From NCBI RefSeq assembly GCF_019097595.1, contig NC_080719.1, forward strand, positions 12,946,501 through 13,010,500: a stretch of 64,000 nt of DNA, written 5' to 3'. The notes under the pieces are model-generated. The model did not search any database. It saw nothing but the letters and a program-made list of their open reading frames with translations, and was not told the origin of the DNA. Below are positions 26,084 to 35,750 of the stretch, piece after piece (within the stretch, counting starts at the first letter, position 1; each line of letters begins with the position of its first letter). Position numbers and translations under genes: made by a program. This DNA is from Hemibagrus wyckioides. Taxonomy: Eukaryota; Chordata; Actinopteri; Siluriformes; Bagridae.

Positions 26084-29000
26084 GCATCTTATGCCTTATA
26101 TCTTTTAAGATGGTAGAGTGTTGGACATAATTTTAAAACTAAACTTTGTCTTTTTAAATGCAGAATCAGTGTAGCTCACTCGAGTAGTGAAACCTCTATT
26201 TCCTTATATTGAACTATTTTTATTTCTTCCTACAGAAGTGTTTTTATTTGTTCCTAGATGTTCATTGTTGTGAAGGCGTTTAAGAGGTTAGATTCAGAGG
26301 TTTAGTTGGTATATTAAAGGGGGTACGGTTACAAACTTGAGCGCTTCACATCATCTGCGGTTTGCCTGCACTGGCAGCATTATGCTGATCTCCACGCCCT
26401 TCCCCACTTCCTCTCTTTCTGTGCGTGTGTGTGTGTGTGTGTGTTTTTTTTCCTTTTCTTTTCTATTTTTTTTTTAAACTTGGTGTGACATCTCTGTCAC
26501 AAACTTACACAGCTGATGTACCTCACATTTTATAGTAATTTTGCATTACAACCATACCTAAGTTTTGTCTTATTAACGTAGATTCATTGTCATTTTATCT
26601 CCTATGTTTTTTGCCCCGCATTATTCTACATTCAGTACTGTTATTTATTTATTTATTTATTTATTTAATATTAAAAAAAAAAATTTTTTTGGATAAATTG
26701 CACACAGGTTGTGTTACTAAAAGAAAACTTTCCCATATGTTAAATGGCATTTAATGAGTGTTGGAGCGTTTATATTCACATACTCTTGTATTGTAGGTGT
26801 GAATGGAGCAATGATGAGCACTGGTTGTTTTTTTCGCTGGTTTTGAGCTGTCAGGGTGGAGCTCGGCGTTGTGGTTTTGCTATTCCGTTTACAGAAAGAG
26901 AGAAACTGATTGCTGGTCTAATATAAATAACAGCCCAGTTCACATTGCGGTTAACACCTTTAAGGGGAACCAAGAACCAGTTTAAAGTTCTCATGAGAGA
27001 TGCGATGCCAGTTGTACACACCCCCACAAAAAAGTGTTACACGTAAGCATTTTCTGTATGTTTGGCTTTAAGTAATTGTCAAACATCAGTGTTTTACGTT
27101 TTATTGTGGGATGCTAAGTACATTTTAATAATAAATGGTTTGATAAGTAATTTATAATAGTAATAATCATTTATATCCTCTATTTTTTTTAGCTAAGTTG
27201 TTTTTTTTATGTTGTGCCATCATACCGGTAGTTTAAGTGGCATTGTTGGCACACCACAAGTGTGACTGAAAGAGCTATGGGGTTTTTGGGGCGGGTGCGT
27301 AATCTTTCATAGAGGCTTTGTGTTAGTCATACAGGCATGCATGAGTCTGGTAATCATTTTTTTTTTTTTTTTTTTTTTAAATATGTAACCTTATTGTAAT
27401 AATAACCCTTCCAGTGTTCGAGGAGTAAAAATCTTCCCCTGACTTAAATCAAGCATGAGTCTTGATCAGGGTGTGGCACAGTTCTTATTTACTCACTCAG
27501 AAAGGAAATGTGAAAAACATGCAGCTCCTGAACGGTAAAGCAGCGTCATGATTGTATTATAAGCTCACATCCATTAATGACAATATACAACAGAATACAG
27601 TCCAACTTTCCAGGAGAAATAGCCACATGTCAAGTTGGTTCCACCTCCTGTCACCAAAAATGCAGTGAGTGAGATCATCTATGAAGCACTTTTAAACCGG
27701 TGTGTTTCTCTTGGTAAGAATGGGAGTAGACATAATGCTTTACAATCTCAGGGTTCAGTTGTAACTGCGAAGCAGCCGAAAGCGTCCGAGTTGCAGATCT
27801 GGCAGCTGAGCATATGGTTTGAGTGCATCAGAGATGTAAGGAAGTCTATAAAAGGCTTTAAAGCAAATCATAGAATCTGAAATTGGAAATTAAGTGAGAT
27901 TCATTTTTTAATACTGTTAGTAAACAGTTTACACTGTCAGAGTTCGTCATGCTGTTGCTGTTCTAATCTTAAAGAAAAGCCGAGCCCTCTCAAACCCCAC
28001 CCGGCAAAAAAAAGTAGCCACCAAAACAAAACTGCTGTTTGGTTTCGTTTTGGTAAGCAGTGCATGTCGTTGTGTGTGTTTTTGAGAGTCATTGTGTATG
28101 ATAAAGTTAGGTACATGCTAAGTGAGAGTAAAGGTAGCAGTGTTATATATGAAACACAGCTGAAGAGGTACAGAGGTGTTTGTGGAGTCAGCATTGAGGT
28201 AACCGTCTGATCACTAGCCATGAAACCATGACACCATAAAACTCATGGTCTGACCAGCAAACATTCCATCCTCACTTACTATCGTCCCACGATACTGTAC
28301 ATGAAGCTGCTGCTGTTGGTGGATGTGACTAACATCGTGTCTAATACTTACAAATGATATAAATATTTTTTATGTTTGAACTCTTCCAGGTAAAAGCACT
28401 CCAACTAACCTACCCGGATCTGTGGATTCAACAAAGTCAAGCGATCCCTTCCAGCCCTTTGGCTCGGACGCTAACGACCCGTTTCAGAGTAAAAAGGGCC
28501 TCAGCGACCCGTTTAGTGGCAAAGATCCGTTTGCTCCATCTGCTTCAAGTAAAGCCACTAAAGATTCTTCCTTGGGTTTTGCAGACTTCAGCTCTGTAAG
28601 TTGAGCTTAGTGATACTACTCTTCTTGTCCAGTCCACCTTTTTTTTTTTCTTTATTGTTTTTTTTTTTTTTTTTTTCTTTGTTCCCTCAAACATTCTCTC
28701 TGCTTTCTAGTGAGGTTTCTGGAACAGACCACACCATTTGGCTTCTGTAGCTCTCAGTCTATGCTGTTGCCTCATGCTGGCTTCTCTCCATCTCTACTGC
28801 CATTACTCTTTGAGATTAACCAACGTCGTGAAATGATGTAGAACGATGAGAGAGGGGGAAAATCCCCAGCAAACGTAGTTTATTCTGCAGCTGTACCGAT
28901 TCCAGGGGCACTTTGACAGGAAAGGTTACTACTTCCAACCTTCCTGGGGCAAAAATTAGACTTTCATTGCGTCGAAAAATTGGTATCATGCACATTTCAG

Positions 29001-32000
29001 ATCTTAATCTCTTACCGTATTATTTTCTTCTTAAAGCTGGTCCGAATGTTCAACCTTAACTAGGTACAAGCAGAAGGAATATCATTATCTATTCATATGT
29101 TAGGAATTAGCCTTGATGGATTTTACCTTTTTTTTTCTCACAACATGCATAATTTTTTACAAAACCTGACAAAAGGTTTTGACAAAAAAAGAAAATCCAA
29201 TTATCCTCAGACAAAATTCATTCTTTGAAAATCAAAGATGAGAACGTCCATGAAACAGTCACTCTCTCGATAAAATAAAAATAAAAAAAGATAATAAATA
29301 AGACTAAATAAAGCTTTTCATGTTACTGAGAAATTGCAAAGCAAAACTTGCTGACATGTGAGACTGGCACATGATTAAGGCAAGCATAGCATTAAAACAT
29401 TGTTTTAATGATCTGTTTAAAGTCAGCATCAGGTTTTGGACCCATAGCATGCTGACAGAAAGCCACTGTTGGACCATTAGCATGGCCTTTTTTCCCCCTC
29501 ACATTTACGTTGCTTTGGATCTTCCAAATGTTTTTCTCCCAACAGAAATGTTTATAAAGTGTAGACGTTTGTCACAATCTCATTATTATACATGTATGTA
29601 GTTTAAGATGACTGTTATACAGGAAGTGAGAAGGTTGTATGTATGTTAATCTTGTATATGCTGAGGGTTGTTAATGGTTGGGGTTACTGGCAGTAGGGGG
29701 CTTTTGGAGGTGCTTCCATGGTGACTGGTTGACAGGAAGGAGCAGTATCACTACTCAGCTCTCAGCCTGGAGATTTCTCAGCATGGGATTTGTTTGTGCA
29801 TCCATTATTTTTTTTTAACTCATCTCTAATCATCTCTCTCCGCTGTCATTCCCCTGTCTTTGTGCTGTCTTTGTGCTTTGTGCATGCACAGGGTTTTGCG
29901 AAACTGTTTATTTGTCCATCAGTATTACTGCTCAATGTACAATATTTTCAAAAAATCATTCCATCGTTTTTAATCTTAATAATGATGGTCACCTCTGCCA
30001 GAAAGTGTCTTTATGTACGGAGTAAAGCACTCCTTTTTATTATTTTGTGCTGTTGTAGAAGGAAAATAATCAACTGTGGTGAAGCAGACTTACTTTTACC
30101 ATGGAGATGTTGATTATTTTCCTATAGCAGTGTTATTTTTTTAATAAGTTTTTTTTTTTTTTAAATTTAATTGTTCCTTTTTTTTCTAATTCCTTGAGCT
30201 TTTTATTTATTAAAAAGACATTGTCTTGCTTTTTATTCATTTATAGTTTCATGTACTATTGAGAGAGAGAGAGCGCTATAGCTGCTCCTTCACTAGCCTC
30301 TTGCTTTTCTTTCTCTGTGCACGTTAATAAGACTTGTCCTGTTACTTGCCCGTGTTACTCTGACACTGGAGACTCCTTCTTTATGTAAACATCTCTTTAC
30401 AGATAATTTCCCAACGTTCATGTACAAATTACTATAGAACCAGTGCAGTATTAGAAGAGCACATTAGTATGAAGCTGTAATGTGGAGCTGCACTGCTGTT
30501 AGAGCTGCTGTTATGGAAAATGAATCAGTCAGAACACAGCTCTTCAGCTTGATGATTTTTCTTTCACACTCCTGTGCAGCGGTGACCTTGTTCTCGTCAG
30601 TGCCACGCCTCTTTCTTCTGCAGTTAATCTGATGTGCATGTTGTTCTCATGTCCATCCTGTTTGTTCAGTTTCTGTTCTCAAAGGAAATGGAATTTTTGC
30701 GTTTCGGACCCTCCTATTTTGAAATCAGTGCATGTTTCATTTTCCTGTTTGAGTTATTGCTTTCAGATAGTTTTATTTAAAAACCAATGTGTTTTATTGG
30801 TGTTAGTGGTCTGTTCACTGTCCATCCTGCCCTTTGTCTGTGTGCAAGTCAGTCAGTCCTGTGTAACACCTGTTTTCTCAAAAACAAATTTGTGTGTGAT
30901 CTAATTTTTACTTACAGGGAGTGGAAAAATGAAGGTAAGATCATCTGAAAATTTGGTAGAAATGTAAAGTGACTTGCATAAATATTCACCCCCCCCAACC
31001 CCTCCCTTTACACTCTTCCATAAGTATGGAAGAAAAGTGGGATGATGTCATGAATCTCCATTGAAAATAACCCTTACTATTCAGGTGATAGGAAAATATC
31101 AGAATGGTGTACAATAAAATAACATTATATTTATGATTGCAAAAATATTCACCTCCCATTTCTTTACAAACTCCTTAAATTGTCTGTGCTGCAGCCAAAA
31201 CCCATCTGAAATCCCATAATGCGTTGATTAGAGTTGAGCCGTGTGCAATGAAGGTGTCACAAGACCTCAGTATTCATCCACCTGTTCCTGGATGAACCAA
31301 AAGTACCTTTCTTTTTACAAAACATACCAAAACAAGCAGCATAATAAACACAGGAAGCTATCAAAACCGTTTTCTAGAAGAGCATGAGTCAGGGTTTGGA
31401 TATTGCAATCATCAGTCACACTGCCATTAACTTCATTCTTAAATGGAAAGAATATGATACAACTCCTAAGCTTAGAGGAGACCTTCTACCAAACATCAGT
31501 GACTAGGTACAGAGAGGCCAAATGTAACTCACTGTAATGCTACCACCAGCATACTTCACTGTTCTAAGGAAAAAAAGAAAGTTTGGAAATCCCACTTAAC
31601 AATTTTAGAGCCATTATTATGAAAGAATATTGCGACTCTGTCTAGAGGAAGCTGAAAGAGGAGATTAGTCAAAGAAGTAACCAAATTCATGGGCTATTTT
31701 TGTAGATTCATGATATAAAATCCCAGTCAAGTCCATTTCAGTTCCAGGATATAAGAATACAAAATGTGGAGGTGGTCGAATACTTACAAGACCCAATATT
31801 TATTAAGAAGGAGGACATTTAGTAGATAAAATCAGGTGTAACGTATTGGGCATTTTCCTGGTCTGGGGTTTGTTCAGAACACCATTTTTTGTCAAAACAT
31901 CTTTCACCAGTTTCAATTATTTTCTATATTGGCTGGGAAGCTGAGATCACGTGAGAATCATGATGTTTTCTGCATCCACTTTATAGCACCAAGTCAGAGG

Positions 32001-32376
32001 TGCAGATATTTACAGATCAGCTGTTTTGATGGTCATTGTTGACAGAAGGCCAAACTGGAGAAACACTACTGCATTAATATTTCATCTGTCTGTGTTTGTA
32101 TTTTAGTTTAGTTTCACACAAATCTGTGCATCAGTGTCTACTGTTATATGTGCTAACTTGTTTTTTGTCAGCACTGATCACGTGCTCCACTTTGTGTTTG
32201 TTTTCCTTCTTTCTTTTCTCATCCTCCAGTTTGGGAATGAGGCGCAGCAGATGGAGTGGGCCAAGCGCGAGAGTGAGCGAGCTGAGCGTGAGAGGCTGAA
32301 GAGACTCAGGCAGCAGGAGCAGGAGGACCTGGAACTGGCCATTGCGCTCAGCAAAGCTGAGATGAACAACACCTGA
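4181..32376 (+). CDS. eps15l1: Epidermal growth factor receptor substrate 15-like 1 (Eps15R), complete, 25 coding exons
   Basis: EPS15L1 is an endocytic scaffold at clathrin-coated pits. EH domains bind NPF partners such as epsins, DPF motifs bind the AP-2 appendage, and UIMs bind ubiquitinated receptors. The spliced frame gives 911 residues (mammalian form about 864). EH1 spans about 15-101, EH2 124-200 and EH3 272-355, with pocket tryptophans W55, W166 and W318. Canonical EF loops are D170-E181 in EH2 and D288-E299 in EH3; EH1 has K63 where an Asp is usual. A coiled coil spans about 395-595, 19 DPF motifs lie in about 618-850, a PxLPPKK..PPRPKPP ligand at about 780-794, and UIMs in 864-911. 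[13 protein letters not shown] and [16 protein letters not shown] mark the L1 paralogue rather than EPS15. All 24 introns are GT..AG and phases agree throughout. The neighbour klf2 matches the human EPS15L1-KLF2 linkage. Confidence 0.97.
4208..7575 (+). other. eps15l1: eps15l1 intron 1
   Basis: A 3.4-kb first intron. It holds a short direct duplication of ggcgttactccaaaaacgc at about 5384-5423, a poly-T run at about 5848-5868 and a minus-strand SINE at 5888-6083. No further exon was seen. Confidence 0.8.
5888..6083 (-). repeat. tRNA-derived SINE, near full length
   Basis: Read on the minus strand it starts with an A-box-like head (ggtagcactagcacagtggttagg), has a B-box-like gatcaaatccc, and continues with cttgagcaaggccctt. 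It ends with the conserved tail gccgtctgccagatgctg. A poly-T run (poly-A on the element strand) lies nearby. The A/B boxes mark an RNA polymerase III origin. Confidence 0.8.
7576..7617 (+). CDS. eps15l1: eps15l1 exon 2
   Basis: 42 nt encoding [14 protein letters not shown] (10-23), the first helix of EH1. The borders are ctcag| and |gtaagt. Confidence 0.95.
7618..8709 (+). other. eps15l1: eps15l1 intron 2
   Basis: 1.1 kb of AT-rich intron in which I see no repeat family or further exon. Confidence 0.7.
8710..8799 (+). CDS. eps15l1: eps15l1 exon 3
   Basis: 90 nt encoding residues 24-53, [20 protein letters not shown] through LPDITLGK, the first EF-hand of EH1. Confidence 0.96.
8903..8950 (+). 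CDS. eps15l1: eps15l1 exon 4
   Basis: 48 nt encoding [16 protein letters not shown] (54-69), with the NPF-pocket Trp W55. The donor CAG|GTCAAA is weaker than the gene's other donors. Confidence 0.95.
9071..9166 (+). CDS. eps15l1: eps15l1 exon 5
   Basis: 96 nt encoding [20 protein letters not shown] through NLTVPPPKF (70-101). It closes EH1. Confidence 0.96.
9560..9622 (+). CDS. eps15l1: eps15l1 exon 6
   Basis: 63 nt encoding the EH1-EH2 linker, [20 protein letters not shown] then R (102-122). The donor is AGA|GTAAGT. Confidence 0.95.
9729..10325 (+). mobile_element. Tc1-like element lacking the transposase N-terminal half
   Basis: It starts with the terminal motif (tacacctatcaggcataaca) and ends with cctgatctgtgtata. 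Between them is only the catalytic half of the transposase: [20 protein letters not shown], then [18 protein letters not shown], then [20 protein letters not shown]. These are the second D and the final acidic segment of the DDE/D fold. It is the reciprocal of the copies near stil, which keep only the N-terminal half. It sits in eps15l1 intron 6 in sense orientation and cannot be autonomous. Confidence 0.88.
10606..10731 (+). CDS. eps15l1: eps15l1 exon 7
   Basis: 126 nt encoding [20 protein letters not shown] through LPVDVLGK (123-164), the first half of EH2. Confidence 0.96.
10847..10906 (+). CDS. eps15l1: eps15l1 exon 8
   Basis: 60 nt encoding [20 protein letters not shown] (165-184), with W166 and a canonical calcium loop D170-E181. 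Confidence 0.97.
10925..11290 (-). repeat. Dispersed teleost repeat with SINE-like tail
   Basis: Read on the minus strand the element ends in gaccatctgccaaatgccag, a degenerate V-SINE-like tail at 10937-10995. The remainder (gagcttcaggaagaggtagg, agtgactcggctgttcggac on the plus strand) is a motif set I recognise from many fish introns, though I cannot name its class. It lies in intron 8. Confidence 0.6.
11808..12050 (+). CDS. eps15l1: eps15l1 exon 9
   Basis: 243 nt encoding residues 185-265: the end of EH2 ([15 protein letters not shown]), a basic PSKRKK, and the Ser/Pro-rich linker [20 protein letters not shown]. It ends in phase 0, and the donor CAG|GTAAAA runs straight into a (CA)n tract at 12055-12079. 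Confidence 0.97.
12473..12630 (+). CDS. eps15l1: eps15l1 exon 10
   Basis: 158 nt encoding 266-317 plus two bases of W318. It carries most of EH3, including the loop [12 protein letters not shown] (288-299). The donor is ATG|GTGAGA. Confidence 0.96.
12745..13215 (+). repeat. 35-bp minisatellite in eps15l1 intron 10
   Basis: About 13 tandem units of 35 bp. The core is gagagctgaaggggcgtggc, followed by a gatgagggt or ggtgagggt stretch. Units differ at a few positions (t/g in gtcgtgg/ggcgtgg; a/g in ccagatgag/ccaggtgag). It ends about 46 bp before exon 11. Confidence 0.95.
13261..13411 (+). CDS. eps15l1: eps15l1 exon 11
   Basis: 151 nt completing W318 and encoding to residue 368 ([20 protein letters not shown] through PPSERGTP). 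It closes EH3. Confidence 0.96.
13612..13674 (+). CDS. eps15l1: eps15l1 exon 12 (possible cassette exon)
   Basis: 63 nt, phase 0 at both ends, encoding [20 protein letters not shown] then R (369-389). Borders are cgcag| and |gtgagt. The insert falls in the EH3/coiled-coil linker and has no counterpart in the mammalian isoform I remember, so it may be optional. Confidence 0.85.
14728..14761 (+). repeat. (TG)n tract just upstream of the exon 13 acceptor
   Basis: About 17 TG units ending 12 bp before the AG at 14772-14773; only tatccctctg separates them. Confidence 0.95.
14774..14859 (+). CDS. eps15l1: eps15l1 exon 13
   Basis: 86 nt encoding [20 protein letters not shown] through QLQ (390-417) plus two bases. 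It is the start of the coiled coil. Confidence 0.96.
15118..15205 (-). repeat. SINE fragment
   Basis: Degenerate head region of the same tRNA-derived SINE as at 5888-6083, in reverse (tgctcaagggcccagcagtg, then ggatttgaactcagtagtcc). The tail is missing. Confidence 0.55.
15656..15918. mobile_element. Tc1-type MITE with terminal inverted repeats
   Basis: The left end (cagtgccttgcaaaagaatt) and the reverse complement of the right end (cagtgctttgcaaaggtatt) are imperfect TIRs of about 30 bp around some 260 bp of non-coding sequence. It lies in eps15l1 intron 13. Confidence 0.75.
16616..16629 (-). promoter_or_regulatory. CTCF-like core motif (reverse orientation)
   Basis: The minus strand reads CCACTAGATGGCAC, agreeing at every position with the CTCF core consensus CCASYAGRKGGCRS. 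Binding is not shown by sequence alone. Confidence 0.4.
17436..17508 (+). CDS. eps15l1: eps15l1 exon 14
   Basis: 73 nt completing R418 and encoding [20 protein letters not shown] then TEVQ (to 442). Coiled-coil heptads. Confidence 0.96.
17562..17862 (+). mobile_element. Tc1-like 5' fragment in intron 14
   Basis: It covers the transposase start and helix-turn-helix region ([40 protein letters not shown]). An in-frame TAA sits at 17767-17769. Homology ends abruptly near 17860 and neither TIR is present. Unlike the copies near stil, it keeps the 47 bp missing from the 1-404 copy. Confidence 0.85.
18122..18283 (+). CDS. eps15l1: eps15l1 exon 15
   Basis: 162 nt encoding [20 protein letters not shown] through CQEESQM (443-496). 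Coiled coil. Confidence 0.97.
18394..18591 (+). CDS. eps15l1: eps15l1 exon 16
   Basis: 198 nt encoding [20 protein letters not shown] through TQDEINQ (497-562). Coiled coil. The acceptor is preceded by a short (TG)n at 18377-18389. Confidence 0.97.
18920..18933 (+). promoter_or_regulatory. CTCF-like core motif (forward orientation)
   Basis: CCACTAGAGGGCGA matches 13 of 14 positions of the CTCF core. It lies in intron 16, 2.3 kb from the reverse-oriented match at 16616. Confidence 0.35.
19073..19237 (+). CDS. eps15l1: eps15l1 exon 17
   Basis: 165 nt encoding [20 protein letters not shown] through GGFGVM (563-617). It ends the coiled coil and includes the family-typical LADMSEG. Confidence 0.96.
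19374..19479 (+). CDS. eps15l1: eps15l1 exon 18
   Basis: 106 nt encoding residues 618-652 plus one base, with four DPF motifs. The acceptor is (TG)n followed by cgcag, with almost no pyrimidine tract. Confidence 0.96.
19824..19874 (+). CDS. eps15l1: eps15l1 exon 19
   Basis: 51 nt, phase 1 to phase 1, encoding [17 protein letters not shown] (653-669) with two DPF motifs. Its length is a multiple of three, so skipping would keep frame. Confidence 0.94.
19875..20975 (+). other. eps15l1: eps15l1 intron 19
   Basis: 1.1 kb, strongly AT-rich between 20350 and 20900. No repeat family or extra exon was recognised. Confidence 0.7.
20976..21112 (+). CDS. eps15l1: eps15l1 exon 20
   Basis: 137 nt encoding 670-715 with five DPF motifs ([27 protein letters not shown]). 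Two in-frame donors lie 6 bp apart: CCG|GTAAAG and AAG|GTAATG. The second is closer to consensus and is used here. Confidence 0.94.
21113..24026 (+). other. eps15l1: eps15l1 intron 20
   Basis: 2.9 kb of AT-rich intron with homopolymer runs. No transposon, RNA gene or extra exon was recognised. Confidence 0.65.
24027..24087 (+). CDS. eps15l1: eps15l1 exon 21
   Basis: 61 nt encoding [20 protein letters not shown] (716-735) plus one base, with one DPF. Confidence 0.93.
24727..24765 (+). repeat. (TA)n tract near the exon 22 acceptor
   Basis: About 19 TA units ending 13 bp before the AG at 24777-24778. Confidence 0.95.
24779..24861 (+). CDS. eps15l1: eps15l1 exon 22
   Basis: 83 nt encoding [20 protein letters not shown] then ADFSQMSK (736-763). 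[10 protein letters not shown] is typical of the L1 paralogue. Confidence 0.96.
25074..25167 (+). CDS. eps15l1: eps15l1 exon 23
   Basis: 94 nt encoding [20 protein letters not shown] then [11 protein letters not shown] (764-794) plus one base. The second half is a proline-rich ligand for Crk-type SH3 domains. Confidence 0.96.
25168..28389 (+). other. eps15l1: eps15l1 intron 23
   Basis: 3.2 kb. It holds a (CA)n tract at about 26049-26082, a (TG)n tract at about 26424-26443 and several poly-T/poly-A runs. No transposon or exon was recognised. Confidence 0.7.
28390..28595 (+). CDS. eps15l1: eps15l1 exon 24
   Basis: 206 nt encoding 795-863 with four DPF motifs and ending GFADFSS. Reading into the intron would add only VS before a stop, giving a UIM-less end. 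Confidence 0.96.
28596..32229 (+). other. eps15l1: eps15l1 intron 24
   Basis: 3.6-kb last intron with long T-rich runs (about 28640-28680 and 30110-30190) and a decayed Tc1-like element at 30966-31797. No other exon was seen. Confidence 0.75.
30966..31797. mobile_element. Decayed Tc1-like element
   Basis: The left end (gacttgcataaatattcacc) and the reverse complement of the right end (tcttgtaagtattcgaccac) are diverged TIRs. Inside, taatgctaccaccagcatac recalls the transposase-region motif of this family. No reading frame survives. Confidence 0.55.
32230..32376 (+). CDS. eps15l1: eps15l1 exon 25 (last coding exon)
   Basis: 147 nt including the TGA at 32374-32376. It encodes the two ubiquitin-interacting motifs: a degenerate one around EWAKRESE (AKRES core) and a strong one, [15 protein letters not shown]. 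Confidence 0.97.
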   Translation, partial: FGNEAQQMEWAKRESERAERERLKRLRQQEQEDLELAIALSKAEMNNT

Positions 32377-33412
32377 ACCCCGGCTCCTCCCTCTCCAACA
32401 CCATCTTTACATCACTGCAGCAGAGGAAAGAGTGTGTGTGTGTGTGTGAGAGAGAGAGAGACTGAGAGAGTGATGGAGAATGAGTGTGTGATGAGAGAAA
32501 ATGTTTTTAATGTCTTAAACATGTTTTATTTTAATGTAATGATGGGGCAATCCATGTGTTATGTGAATGGGCTCGTTCATTCTACATGCACTGAGTTAAC
32601 CTGCACTACGCTGACACTGTGTGTGTGTGTGTGTGTTTGTATGCCTGCCTGTGACAGAGAGAGAACCTCTACCAACCATAGTGATTTTACTCAAGACAGA
32701 TACAGTTCACACACACTTCTTCTTTACCCCTAAGACATGTTTGGTGTCGGTCATTTGCATTTTTAGTTTTTTTTTTTTCTTTTCTTACGCATGGGAAAAT
32801 GTGCAGTCCAGTGGAGCTGAAACATCAACCAAAACACATGTTGTCTGAGTACTGTTAGAAGAAGCATAAACTGGATGAAGCTCATAGGCTGCTGAACTCC
32901 ATGGTGGTAGAGTCATGGAGAGTTAACTTTTTGTTGGAAAGAGTTCTCACAGACCTGAAGCATGTGAAGCCAACCAACCATATCTTTGTGTACTGCTGCA
33001 TCACAGGGCAGTGGAATACACTGGGAAAGTGCTGACTGCCCTCTTCCACATACATGAGTTGTAGGTGGAGCGTCAGGATTCTCCTGATGTAGGCCAAATG
33101 ATTTTCAGTGTTCCTCTTATCCAACACCGCGACATTTTAACTTCCTGTGTCTGCCACTGTTAAACATCTGCAGAAACAGTGCTCAAATTTCTTATATATA
33201 AAAAAAAAAAAGACACCAGACATTTCTGGACTACATGTGGGGTAAAGTAGAAAACTGGATAAATTCGATAAGATACAATTCATTGTAAAGCAAAACGCTA
33301 AAATGAGAATGCTAACGATTTCTTACGTTTCTAGACAGTTCTGTTTTTCCTCGTCACAGACTCAGAGCTGAACTGCATGGTACATGACTGAGGCATAGTA
33401 TCATAGTATAAC

Positions 33413-33446
<34 letters not shown>

Positions 33447-35750
33447 GGGAAAAAAGGATTTGTAATAAGCTCTGTTCTTGCGAAGTGTGAAAACCTGATC
33501 AGAAATGGTACAGAGTTATTCCTTTTATCTTTTGTACTGTTTCTGTGTGTGATTGATGTGTTTGACTGGTGTGTAGAGAAGAGTCATGCTGGACTTGAAA
33601 TAATGCTTTCTTCACTTGAGAGCACAGTGCTGTATTGTAGGTCTGACACACACAAACACACACACACAGCTCCAGTCTCTGCACAGGTTCAGATTTTCTT
33701 TGCCGAATTCAGCTCTGTAATTTGTTAGTCTTCATGAACTCATGATGTATAAAACTCGACCCTGTGCAGGAGAGACTGTGAAATAATCCATTTACATTTT
33801 GTTTTAATTTGCTGTCCGTAACCGAGACGCCTAGCGTTTTTTTTCCCACCCCAAAATTAAAGCTCATTTGTTCTCCATAAGCACAATCCACTAAAGATGG
33901 TGAAATGTTGTAACGATATCAGCCCTGATCATGTTCCAGACTGTGATTAGAAACATCTTATGAACAAAATTCTGCTAACTTTGCCAGTTCCCCGCTTTAC
34001 CCTTTCAGTATTAATCAAGATGTTTCCTGAGTTCTTTTACTAAAACTTTCCTGTATTTTACTTGAACCGTATGCTGCCTGCCATGTTTAAACCTGTGGTT
34101 TTAATATTTTGAGTTGTTGAAGTGAATTTGTTCTTGTTCAAACTTTCTCACCATGGACACATGGACTTTATAGACTTCCTCAAGCAGAGAACATTAACTG
34201 TTCTCACCCTTCAGCTGCAGTCCTCTGTGTGGGCCGTGGAAATGAACTTGGTTCAGGGACTACCAGAGTCGAAGTAAAGGTGCCGCTGATATTCAGTGTG
34301 CTGTTTAGAATCACTTGCTAACTGTAACGTAGCCTACTGAAGGACAAATATTTTTGGTTTGCTCCTGTAATACTCCTTCGCCAATCAGTTGTGTGATTTT
34401 GTTTATTATTTGGTTTTTTTTTTTCCTCTTCTTGTTATGAGTAGGCATGTGCAGAAAGTTGAGAATTTAGGCCCAAAATCAACACGGAGATGGTGTGATG
34501 TAAAACACCTTTTTTCCTTTTATACCACAGCAGTTCATTTTTATTGAAGAATGGCATGTCGTACTTTTTATCCGTTTATAGTTATTTAATGCTGAAGTAC
34601 ATCCATGAAACAAATTTCTGCGGTCACTTTTTTTTAGTAACCAGAAACATTAGTCCTTCCCTTACATTTTCCACGTTCTCTTAAAGTTACTGAGAAACCT
34701 CAGAGTATAAACTTCCCCTATCCTCATGTTGTGTTGGGAAAGTTATAGCTTTGCTGTTACTAAATTGTGACGCCAGAAACGACTCCCAAAACTACATCCT
34801 AAAAGTTGAATAGGTTTTAGGAGCATCAACCCTCAAGATCCAGTGGATTCGGTTACTATAATAAAACAGTAACGTATCAGAAGAGCACGTTTTATATTAA
34901 CTGTGATTTGCAGCTGCTCTACTGTCAGAGCTGCTGTTATCAATGTTTTCTGATCGATCAGAATCCAGAATTTATGGTTAGACAGCTCGAGCATCAGCAC
35001 ATGCCTACTCAGAAGCAGAAACCTGACGTTTTTAGTTCAGCATTAATTTAACAGTGTTACTGTATTTGTCTGGATGACCTGTTTTTCTACGTCCAGACCT
35101 CCTCTGAATAGATTTCTATCTGAAAATAACTCTATTGTTACATTGAATTTCTGTACAGAAAGATGTTCGATTCTGTTAATAGCTTACACCATCTTAAACT
35201 TTTATTCACGTCCTCTTTTATTTTTTTTTTTTAATTGTTTTTATTTTTTGGGAGCTAAATAACACACAGCCTCACATTTCATTAGATGCCCACTTGTGCT
35301 GTACTCGTCTTTGTTACCTCCATTGTGCAATAGTTTGTATATTTTTATTTGTGTACTGAAATATCTGTAATCTCATTTTAACTCTTTTATTTCTGTTTGA
35401 AAATGTGAGTGTTTTAAACGCCTGTTGACGTCGAAGCAAACGATCTCGCGCCGGTTGCGCTCTATTTTTCGGGCCTGCTTTATTCCCTCGCCTCTAGACA
35501 AACGACAAACAAACCAAATTATTAATCACCATACTGAAATGCATTTAAATAAGTACATAATGTATATCACATGTTATATTTGTCTTATTAAAAAAAAAAA
35601 CAAACAATAACTCCAAACATGTAACTGGAAGCATTTAAAACGATTTGAGAAATTAAGCGTCACTAGAAAAGCTTGGATTTGTTTGAAGATGCCAATGCTT
35701 GCTATGTGGTCCTTTGTTTCACAGAATAAAATATACACCATTTCAGGTAC
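32377..35750 (+). other. eps15l1: Probable eps15l1 3' UTR
   Basis: 3.4 kb after the stop with no other exon. It has short (TG)n and (AG)n tracts just after the stop, a (TA)n tract at 33414-33443 and many T-rich stretches. The extent rests on the AATAAA at 35725. Earlier signals exist (ATTAAA at about 33855, AATAAA at 34860), so shorter forms are possible. Confidence 0.45.
35725..35730 (+). terminator. eps15l1: Candidate poly(A) signal for eps15l1
   Basis: AATAAA in cacagaataaaatatacacc, followed about 25 bp later by GT/T-rich sequence (attgtgtcctccttgatt). It is the best-placed canonical signal, but the choice among candidates is inferred. Confidence 0.4.

Noticed and set aside
4181..32376. 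EPS15 rather than EPS15L1
   Set aside because: The linker PSKRKKSVG...[10 protein letters not shown], the [10 protein letters not shown] exon and the klf2 neighbour fit EPS15L1; EPS15 lacks the long Ser/Pro linker after EH2.
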